From CAZLLV01 sp964560325 (GTDB lineage: Bacteria > Acidobacteriota > Thermoanaerobaculia > Multivoradales > DATKCC01): DNA of 6,895 bases. The notes under the pieces were generated by a model, which saw nothing but the letters and a program-made list of their open reading frames with translations, was not told the origin of the DNA and searched no databases. Shown piece by piece: positions 1-5,385 of the stretch. The stretch spans positions 1-6,895 of the forward strand of contig CAZLLV010000541.1 in assembly GCA_964560325.1 (NCBI GenBank), read 5' to 3'. Every line of letters starts with the position of its first letter. The stretch's first letter is position 1. The position numbers and the translations under genes were made by a program.

Positions 1-1527
1 TGGGGAGTCCTCTACGAGAGCACGCCGCTCGCCGAGCAGGCGCCGCTCGCGGCGGTGGTTCGGGCCGAGGTCGAGGAGGTCGAAGCGCTCGGGCGAGTCG
101 AGGACGACGCCTGGTGGCAGACCCTGGAGCAGGGCTACGAGCTGATCGGCGACGAGGCGGCGGTCGAGCGGATCGAGGCGGAGCGGATCGCCCGCTTCCC
201 CTGCTCGGATTCGATCGTCTGGCAGCGCCAGGCGGCCTGGCGCGAGGAGAACCCGGAGCCCGACGGGGAGGCGAGCGAGGAGGAGAGGACGCGCTGGGCG
301 AACGCGCTCTGGAAGCAGGCCGAGGCGTGGATCGCCGAGTGTCCCGACGCGAAGGATCTCGCGTTCTCCAAGCTGGAGGCCGCGACCGTCGGAGCCGATC
401 TGACGGAGGCGCAGGTGGCGGCGCTCGCCGACGAGCTGCTCGCGGTGGCGGAGACCGGTGCGTTCCAGACCGGCGTGGCGATGGAGACGATGATCGCCGG
501 CCTCTTCGTCGATCGGGAAATCCACCTCGACCGGGTCGAAGAGCTGGCGGCGAGGGGCCTAGCGAAGGACCTCGAGCGGACCGGGGAGATCCTGGAGAAC
601 CCCGTCTACCCGGACGACCTCAAGGAGCGGATGGCGCAGTACCGGCCGAGCCAGCGCTGGAACACCTTGCTGCTCCGTTCACGCGCCGCGGTCGCGCGAG
701 GCGACGCCGACCGGGCGCGCGACCTGCTGACCGAGGCGGCCTCCTTCCTGGAGGAGGTACGGCCGGGCGACGACGCGCCGGAGTCGGAGCGTCAGCAGTT
801 CCTCGCCTTCGAAGGTGGCCACCTCCAGGCGAGCGCCAGGCTGGCGACCCTGGAGGAGCGGCCGGCGGACGCGGCGGTCCTCTACGCCCGCGCTTCGCTG
901 CTCCAGGCCGACGGCGAGGAGGCGCTCGAGAAGGGCTGGGAGGCGTGGTCCGAGGCGGGCGGCAGCGCCGAGGGGTGGCAGGCGCTGACCGACGGGCTGA
1001 CCGGCTCCTCCGAGCCCGTGCTCGACCGTTCGGCGCTGCGCTGGAAGGAGACGGAGAGGGAGCTGCCGGCCGAGCTCGAGCTCACCGACCTCGCCGGCGA
1101 GACCTGGACGCGCGCCGACTTCGAGGGCAAGACCGTCTTCGTCAACCTCTGGGCGACCTGGTGCGGGCCGTGCCGCAAGGAGCTGCCGGAGGTGGAGAAG
1201 CTCTACGAGCGCACGCGCGGCCGCGACGACGTGCGCGTCGTGACCTTCAACATCGACGCGAACCCGGGCGCCGCCCTGCGCTACGCCGAGACCGAGGGGT
1301 TCACCTTCCCGGTGCTCCTGGCGACCGGCCTGGTCGATGCGATGGGCGGGGTCTCCGGCATCCCCCGGAGCTGGATCGTCGACCGCTCGACGGTCGTGCG
1401 CCGCGAGCAGATCGGCTGGGGCCCCGACGAGGGCTGGGTCGACCAGGTGATCGAGCTGCTCGACCGCTACGCGGCGGCCGAGGAGGCGGCGGACGCTGCC
1501 GAGGCGGAGGGCGGCGCCGGCCGGTGA
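1..1527 (+). CDS. TlpA/ResA-like thioredoxin-domain protein with long helical N-terminal region, 5' end outside window
   Basis: The frame is open from base 1, so the gene enters from the left edge; a GTG at 55 is only the first possible start codon inside the window and is unlikely to be the true start. Counting from base 1, 508 residues are visible. Residues about 345-490 form a thioredoxin-fold domain of the TlpA/ResA/AhpC-TSA type: strand 'GKTVFVNLWATW', redox motif WCGPC with cysteines 388 and 391 (bases 1162 and 1171), and the cis-proline loop 'GIPRSWIVD' with Pro455. Such proteins reduce or exchange disulfides outside the cytoplasm, for example in cytochrome c maturation. The preceding ~340 residues are rich in Glu, Ala, Leu and Arg, with repeated Trp, and look all-helical, possibly degenerate TPR-like; I recognise no named domain there. 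The tail is a short Ala/Glu-rich stretch. Any signal peptide would lie upstream of the window. The gene converges on the manC-type gene, 18 bases away. The thioredoxin domain is certain; the role is inferred. Confidence 0.9.
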   Translation, partial: WGVLYESTPLAEQAPLAAVVRAEVEEVEALGRVEDDAWWQTLEQGYELIGDEAAVERIEAERIARFPCSDSIVWQRQAAWREENPEPDGEASEEERTRWANALWKQAEAWIAECPDAKDLAFSKLEAATVGADLTEAQVAALADELLAVAETGAFQTGVAMETMIAGLFVDREIHLDRVEELAARGLAKDLERTGEILENPVYPDDLKERMAQYRPSQRWNTLLLRSRAAVARGDADRARDLLTEAASFLEEVRPGDDAPESERQQFLAFEGGHLQASARLATLEERPADAAVLYARASLLQADGEEALEKGWEAWSEAGGSAEGWQALTDGLTGSSEPVLDRSALRWKETERELPAELELTDLAGETWTRADFEGKTVFVNLWATWCGPCRKELPEVEKLYERTRGRDDVRVVTFNIDANPGAALRYAETEGFTFPVLLATGLVDAMGGVSGIPRSWIVDRSTVVRREQIGWGPDEGWVDQVIELLDRYAAAEEAADAAEAEGGAGR

Positions 1528-1541
1528 TCCCCGCGGGTCAC
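1524..1541. terminator. Bulged hairpin between convergent genes, possible bidirectional terminator
   Basis: The arms GTGA-CCC (1524-1527 and 1529-1531, with T1528 bulged) and GGG-TCAC (1535-1541) pair over 7 base pairs around a CGC loop. The hairpin covers the TGA stop of the thioredoxin gene and most of the 18-base gap to the stop of the converging gene, which is where a shared terminator would be expected. There is no T-tract on either side, so it is not a classical intrinsic terminator. In DNA this GC-rich a short stem can arise by chance. Confidence 0.3.
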
Positions 1542-1545
1542 GCTC

Positions 1546-3006
1546 TCAGGTCCGTCTGTAATCGTCTTCGTAGCGCACGATGTCGTCCTCGGCGAACGAA
1601 TCGCCGACCTGGACCTCGACGAAGAGCACCGGCTCGTCGCCCGGGTTCGAGATCCGATGCTTGGCGCCTTGCGGGATGTAGACGTGCTCGCCCGGCGAGG
1701 GCGTCAGCACCCGGTCGTCGAGCACCACCTCGGGCCGCCCCCGGACGATCACCCAGTGCTCGGCGCGGTGCCGGTGCGACTGGTAGGAGAGCCGCTGCCC
1801 GGGGTCGACCCGGATCACCTTCGACTTGAAGTCGGCCTCGTCGGCGAGCACGTCGAATCGCCCCCACGGCCGGACGTCGAACGGGTGCTCGGTCGCCTGC
1901 GGGTGGCCGGCCTCGCGCAGCGCGGCGACCGCTTCCTTGACCTCCTGCGAGCGCCCGCGGCGGGCGACCATTAGAGCGTCGGCGCTGTCGACCACCAGCA
2001 GGTCGTCGACGCCCACCAGGCCGTAGACGCGGCCGGGGCCGGGGAAGACGAAGTTGCCGCTGCCGCCGATCTCGGCGACCCCCGGCGGCGGCTCCGGGCG
2101 GAGCCGGGCGACCTCGTCCCAGGAGCCGACGTCGCTCCAGCCCGGGTCGCACGGGATCGTCACCTGCTCGATCCGGCCCTCGGCGCCGCCCAGCCGCTCC
2201 ATGATCCCGTAGTCGAGGCTCTCCGGCTCGATCCGTTCGTAGACCTCGGCGAGGTTCGAGAGGTCGGGCTCGACCGTTCGGATCGCCCGCCAGAGCTCCG
2301 GCATCAGGCGCTCGAAGTGCCCGGCCATCACGTCCGCGCGGAAGACGAACATGCCCGCGTTCCAGAAGAAGCTCCCGGCCGCGACGTAGCGCGCGGCGGC
2401 TTCGGCGTCCGGTTTCTCGTGGAAGGCGCGCACCGGAAGCGCCGCGAGCGCCTCGTCGCCGTCCGGGGCCGCGTCCTCGACGGCGACCGGCTCGCCCGCG
2501 GCCTCGACGTAGCCGTAGCCGGTGGCGGGACCGGAGGGGCGGATGCCGAGGGTGACGACGGGCGGCGCGCCCGGCAGTACCGTGCCGGAGGCGACGCGCT
2601 CGGCGAGCCGCACCGCGCGCCGGAAGGTCTCGGCGTCGGCGACCCGGTGGTCGGCGGGGAAGACGCCGACCACCTCGCCGGCCAGACCCTCCTGGGCCAG
2701 CCGGTGGCAGAGCAGGGCGACGGCGGGCGCGGTGTTGCGGCCGACCGGCTCGAAGAGCGCCCAGAGCTCCGAGATCCCGCGCTCGCGGAGCACCCGGCGG
2801 GTGAGCGCCTCGCTCGGCGCCGCGCCGACCACGCCGACCTCCGCCGCGCTCCCTTCGCCGCTCGTCTTTGCGAGGGGCCGCAGCCGGTCGAGGGTCGAGA
2901 CCAGGAGCGACTCCTCGAACAGGTCGCAGAACTGCTTCGGGAACGACTCGCGGGAGACCGGCCAGAGCCGGGTGCCGCTGCCACCGGAGAGGACGAAAGG
3001 GATCAT
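1546..3006 (-). CDS. manC: Bifunctional mannose-1-phosphate guanylyltransferase / mannose-6-phosphate isomerase (type II PMI)
   Basis: This 486-residue protein has the usual length and full motif set of the ManC/AlgA/XanB/CpsB family. The N-terminal nucleotidyltransferase domain (about 1-350) starts directly with the GTP-binding signature: GGSGTRLWP at 8-16 and PKQF at 23-26. It continues with EPVGRNTAPA (86-95), FPADH (116-120), FHEKPD (195-200), WNAGMF (215-220) and DPGWSDVGSW (287-296). The C-terminal cupin domain (about 375-486) carries the isomerase motifs RPWG (379-382), QSHRHRAEHW (409-418) and IPQGAKHRISNPG (444-456), with His411, His413, Glu416 and His450 as likely metal ligands. The enzyme converts fructose-6-phosphate to mannose-6-phosphate and mannose-1-phosphate plus GTP to GDP-mannose in the cytoplasm; a separate phosphomannomutase, not in the window, links the two steps. 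GDP-mannose feeds surface polysaccharide or glycoprotein synthesis. The ATG at 3006 lies 13 bases after the stop of the deaminase gene, with a plausible ribosome site. All expected motifs are present. Confidence 0.97.
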   Translation of the reverse strand: MIPFVLSGGSGTRLWPVSRESFPKQFCDLFEESLLVSTLDRLRPLAKTSGEGSAAEVGVVGAAPSEALTRRVLRERGISELWALFEPVGRNTAPAVALLCHRLAQEGLAGEVVGVFPADHRVADAETFRRAVRLAERVASGTVLPGAPPVVTLGIRPSGPATGYGYVEAAGEPVAVEDAAPDGDEALAALPVRAFHEKPDAEAAARYVAAGSFFWNAGMFVFRADVMAGHFERLMPELWRAIRTVEPDLSNLAEVYERIEPESLDYGIMERLGGAEGRIEQVTIPCDPGWSDVGSWDEVARLRPEPPPGVAEIGGSGNFVFPGPGRVYGLVGVDDLLVVDSADALMVARRGRSQEVKEAVAALREAGHPQATEHPFDVRPWGRFDVLADEADFKSKVIRVDPGQRLSYQSHRHRAEHWVIVRGRPEVVLDDRVLTPSPGEHVYIPQGAKHRISNPGDEPVLFVEVQVGDSFAEDDIVRYEDDYRRT

Positions 3007-3016
3007 GACGGAGTGG

Positions 3017-3022
3017 TCCTCA
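3017..3022 (-). promoter_or_regulatory. Probable ribosome binding site of manC, overlapping the upstream stop codon
   Basis: On the minus strand the sequence reads TGAGGA, where TGA is the stop of the deaminase gene, 10 bases before the manC ATG. This purine run is the best Shine-Dalgarno-like match at the three complete gene starts in the window. Its overlap with the upstream stop suggests translational coupling. Confidence 0.5.
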
Positions 3023-4237
3023 GAGCAGATCGATCAGGTGGTCGAGCGTGCCGCCGAACTTGGAGAGCCAGGGTCGCAGGTGTTCGATCACCCGGTATGC
3101 CTGGAGGTCGATGCTCTCCATCTGCGAGACGCCTCTCGGCGTGTGGCGCTCCAACTGGTCGAGGAGCAGGTGGACGGCCAGAGCCATGGCATCGACGGAG
3201 CTCGATGAGCCGAGCGTGTCGACGATGGGCGTGGACGGCGTGTTCGAGCGGATCTTGCCGAGAACCGAGGAGAGGGGCACCTGCGTCTCCGTACCCCAAT
3301 CCACGCGAATCGGGTCGGAGAGCCCCGTGCCGCCGAGGATCCAGGCGTCCTCGCCCTCTTTGAGCACGGTCTTCTTGGCGTCCGGTCCGGTGTCGTCCTG
3401 GCCGTAGATGACGGTGATTCCACTGCCGCCGAAGTACTTGATCATGCCTGCGCACATGCGGCACGGCTTCAAGGTGGTGAAGAGCCGCGCCCCGTTCGGG
3501 ACCGGGGCCGACTTCCACCACGAGTAGCTCTGGAGACAGTTGACCTCCGCGTGATTGGTGCTGTTCGTGCTCTTGGTGTTGAGCCCCCAGGCGAGGAGCT
3601 CGCCCTGCCGCGAGACCAGGAGCGCCGCGACGTTGCCGCCTTCGGTGTCGCGCCGGACGCTCAGCGACCCGATGGTCCTGGAGCGCCCGAGCCGCCCGAG
3701 CAGCATGGAGTAGAGCGCGAGAATGTAGAGCCGGTCGACCACCTGGGATGCGGTTTCCTGGCTCGAGATGCCGGCGAAGACGTTGGGAGCGGGGCCGAGC
3801 GGCACGGTCGGGAACTCGCCCAGCGGCGAGTACATCTCCCAACGGTCGGCCGGGACCTCGATCACCTCGATGCCCTCGAACTTCTCCGGCAGGCCGTCCA
3901 CCATGTTCCGTGGGTTGGGTGACTTTCGCTTCAGGCTCTTGAGCTTGAGGTTGTTCATCGACGCCATCTCGGAGTCCATCATCGAGGCGTTTCCGGTATG
4001 GAAGATCAGCCGGGACTCGACGAAGATCCCGTAGGACGGCCGTCCGCGCTCGTTGAGCGCCTGAATCAGGTCGACGACCGGCGAGCGCGGCAGGGGCGCT
4101 CCCATCGTCCCCACGGCGTAATAGATCCTCTTCGGGTTCTGGGCCGCGGGATCGTCGGTGACGAGCGCCACGTCGAGCTTCTGCGAGCCTCCGAGAGCGC
4201 TCAGGAGCTCCTGATAATCGTTTTGGCTCAGTCCCAT
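3020..4237 (-). CDS. Cytidine-deaminase-fold protein with unrecognised N-terminal domain (Bd3614-like candidate)
   Basis: This 405-residue protein has a C-terminal half with the zinc site of the deaminase superfamily: HAE at 229-231 (His229 ligand, Glu231 proton shuttle) and TLKPCRMCAG at 255-264 (Cys259 and Cys262 ligands). Around it are the expected elements: a helix near 166-181 (VVDRLYILALYSMLLG), strand NVAALLVSRQGELLAWGLN with Asn220 in the substrate position, and strand ITVIYGQ (274-280) followed by DDTG. The site is intact, so a working enzyme is expected. The substrate (free nucleotide, tRNA or other nucleic acid) cannot be read from sequence. Residues 1-165 form a separate alpha/beta-looking domain I do not recognise; a helical tail follows a Ser-rich linker (343-347). 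There is no signal peptide or membrane segment, so it is cytoplasmic. The layout recalls the Bd3614-like deaminase family, from memory only. Its early codons include GGA, CAA, GAT, TAT and GCT, unlike the GC-ending neighbours, and there are more Lys, Asn, Met and Ser residues. It sits 19 bases after htrA and 13 before manC. Confidence 0.88.
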   Translation of the reverse strand: MGLSQNDYQELLSALGGSQKLDVALVTDDPAAQNPKRIYYAVGTMGAPLPRSPVVDLIQALNERGRPSYGIFVESRLIFHTGNASMMDSEMASMNNLKLKSLKRKSPNPRNMVDGLPEKFEGIEVIEVPADRWEMYSPLGEFPTVPLGPAPNVFAGISSQETASQVVDRLYILALYSMLLGRLGRSRTIGSLSVRRDTEGGNVAALLVSRQGELLAWGLNTKSTNSTNHAEVNCLQSYSWWKSAPVPNGARLFTTLKPCRMCAGMIKYFGGSGITVIYGQDDTGPDAKKTVLKEGEDAWILGGTGLSDPIRVDWGTETQVPLSSVLGKIRSNTPSTPIVDTLGSSSSVDAMALAVHLLLDQLERHTPRGVSQMESIDLQAYRVIEHLRPWLSKFGGTLDHLIDLL

Positions 4238-4243
4238 GAGAAA

Positions 4244-4258
4244 GATCGGCCGTCGATC
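4244..4258 (-). other. Small inverted repeat across the htrA stop codon, before the deaminase gene
   Basis: GATCG (4244-4248) and CGATC (4254-4258) are perfect inverted repeats around a 5-base loop. In the minus-strand transcript the stem ends 6 bases before the deaminase ATG and is followed by UUUCUC. It occupies the place where a ribosome site would be, and no Shine-Dalgarno-like purine run is visible before this ATG. It could be a weak attenuator, a coupling element or chance. Confidence 0.25.
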
Positions 4259-5363
4259 AGCGGCTCTCTCCCAACTCGATTTCGAGGTCGGTGCGGCGGC
4301 CGTCGCGTTCGACCGTCACGGTCACCGTCTCGCCCGGCCGGCGGCGTTCGAGCAGAAGGATCACGTCGTTCGAGCTCGCGACCGGCTGGCCGTCGAGCGC
4401 GACGACCACGTCACCGAGCCGGATGCGGTCGTAGCGGTCGCGGGTGGTCGGCCGGATGCCGGCCTCTTCGGCGGAGCTCCCGGGCACCGCGCGGAGCACC
4501 AGCGCGCCCTCGATCTCCCAGCGCGCCGTCCACGGGTCGGAGACGAACTGCACGCCCAGCTCCGGCCGCACGATCCGTCCGTGAGCGATCAGCTCCGGCA
4601 CCACCCAGTTGACCACGTCGACCGGGATGGCGAAGCCGATGCCGGCGTACGCTCCGGAGGGGCTGAAGATCGCGGTGTTGACGCCGATCAGCCGGCCCGA
4701 GCTGTCGAGCAGCGGCCCGCCCGAGTTGCCCGGGTTGATCGCCGCGTCGGTCTGGATGACGTCCCGGATCGGGATGTCGGCGAGCGAGTTGATCTCGCGG
4801 CCGACGGCGCTGATGACGCCGGTGGTGAGCGTCTGGTCGAAGCCGAACGGATTGCCGATCGCGAGCACCTTCTGGCCCACCACCAGGTCGCTCGAACGGC
4901 CCACCGGGATCGGCGGCAAGAGCTCGGACGGCGCGTCGATGCGCAGCACCGCCAGATCCTTCTCGGGCGCCAGCCCGACCGGCACGGCGTCCCACACCGA
5001 CTGATCGGAGAGCGTGACCTGGGCACTGTTCGCGCGCTGGATCACGTGGTAGTTCGTCACGATGTGCCCCTGGCGGTCCCAGACGAAGCCGGAGCCGCTG
5101 CCGCTCTCGACCTCGAGCGGCCGCAGGCTCCAGAGCTGGCGTTGCAGCGCCCGGGTGGTGATGAAGACCACCGAGGGCGAGGCGCGGCGAAAGAGCTCGA
5201 TGGTCGAGCGCTCGTCGGCCGTCAGGTCGCCCCGCGGCACCGCCGGCCGCGGCTCGACGGCGTCCGCCGCCGCGTCGGCCCGGCCGTCGCGGAAGGCGTC
5301 GAGGCAGCCGAGCGCGCCGAGGGCGAGGAGCAGACAGCAGGCGTGGGCGCGGGTGCGGAGCAT
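4257..5363 (-). CDS. HtrA/Deg1-type serine protease with one PDZ domain, probable lipoprotein
   Basis: This 368-residue member of the trypsin-like HtrA (S1C) family degrades misfolded proteins outside the cytoplasm. The catalytic triad is complete: His106 in VTNYHVIQ, Asp136 in EKDLAVLRID and Ser214 in GNSGGPLLD. One PDZ domain follows at about 265-365 (GALVLRAVPGSSAEEAGI, then LGDVVVALDGQPV). The segment TTRDRYDRIRLGD inside the PDZ, together with the protease core wording, is closer to the Deg1/HhoA subgroup known from chloroplasts and cyanobacteria than to DegP with two PDZ domains. The N-terminus is a signal sequence with a hydrophobic core and ALGC ending at Cys20, which fits a lipobox; the next residue is Leu rather than Asp, so outer-membrane anchoring is plausible by the E. 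coli rule. Residues about 21-47 form a low-complexity linker. The ATG at 5363 is chosen because it gives this signal sequence and follows an in-frame stop 12 bases upstream. It is second in the four-gene run. Confidence 0.95.
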   Translation of the reverse strand: MLRTRAHACCLLLALGALGCLDAFRDGRADAAADAVEPRPAVPRGDLTADERSTIELFRRASPSVVFITTRALQRQLWSLRPLEVESGSGSGFVWDRQGHIVTNYHVIQRANSAQVTLSDQSVWDAVPVGLAPEKDLAVLRIDAPSELLPPIPVGRSSDLVVGQKVLAIGNPFGFDQTLTTGVISAVGREINSLADIPIRDVIQTDAAINPGNSGGPLLDSSGRLIGVNTAIFSPSGAYAGIGFAIPVDVVNWVVPELIAHGRIVRPELGVQFVSDPWTARWEIEGALVLRAVPGSSAEEAGIRPTTRDRYDRIRLGDVVVALDGQPVASSNDVILLLERRRPGETVTVTVERDGRRTDLEIELGESR

Positions 5364-5365
5364 CG

Positions 5366-5385
5366 GGGCGGCATTCTAACCGCCC
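5366..5385 (-). promoter_or_regulatory. Perfect 6-bp GC hairpin spanning the TPR gene stop and the htrA ribosome-site position
   Basis: GGGCGG (5366-5371) and CCGCCC (5380-5385) are exact inverted repeats around an 8-base loop that contains the TAG stop of the upstream gene. In the transcript the stem ends 2 bases before the htrA ATG, covering the ribosome binding region; no Shine-Dalgarno sequence is visible. A ribosome ending translation of the TPR gene would open the stem, so it may couple translation of the two genes. A chance origin is possible in such GC-rich DNA. Confidence 0.35.

Noticed and set aside
114..1829. Long + strand open frame of 571 codons overlapping the thioredoxin gene
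   Set aside because: It is Arg/Gly/Ala-rich, low-complexity sequence typical of an out-of-frame shadow in GC-rich DNA; the overlapping frame has clear thioredoxin motifs.
2317..3363. Long + strand open frame opposite manC and the deaminase
   Set aside because: It crosses two well-supported genes on the other strand and has no recognisable motif; antisense open frames are expected in DNA with such GC bias.
3020..4237. Deaminase as a DcdV-like phage-defence enzyme
   Set aside because: That family pairs a deaminase with an N-terminal P-loop kinase-like domain. No GxxxxGK motif is present in residues 1-165, and no other defence gene is nearby. Defence by another mechanism is not excluded.
3020..4237. 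Deaminase as a secreted polymorphic toxin
   Set aside because: No signal peptide, Rhs/RHS or other export module is visible, the deaminase domain is not the tail of a large protein, and no small immunity gene follows; manC follows directly.
3020..4237. Deaminase as ordinary TadA or RibD
   Set aside because: TadA is about 150-170 residues and normally stands alone; RibD has a C-terminal reductase domain after the deaminase, whereas here the extra domain is N-terminal and the tail is short and helical.
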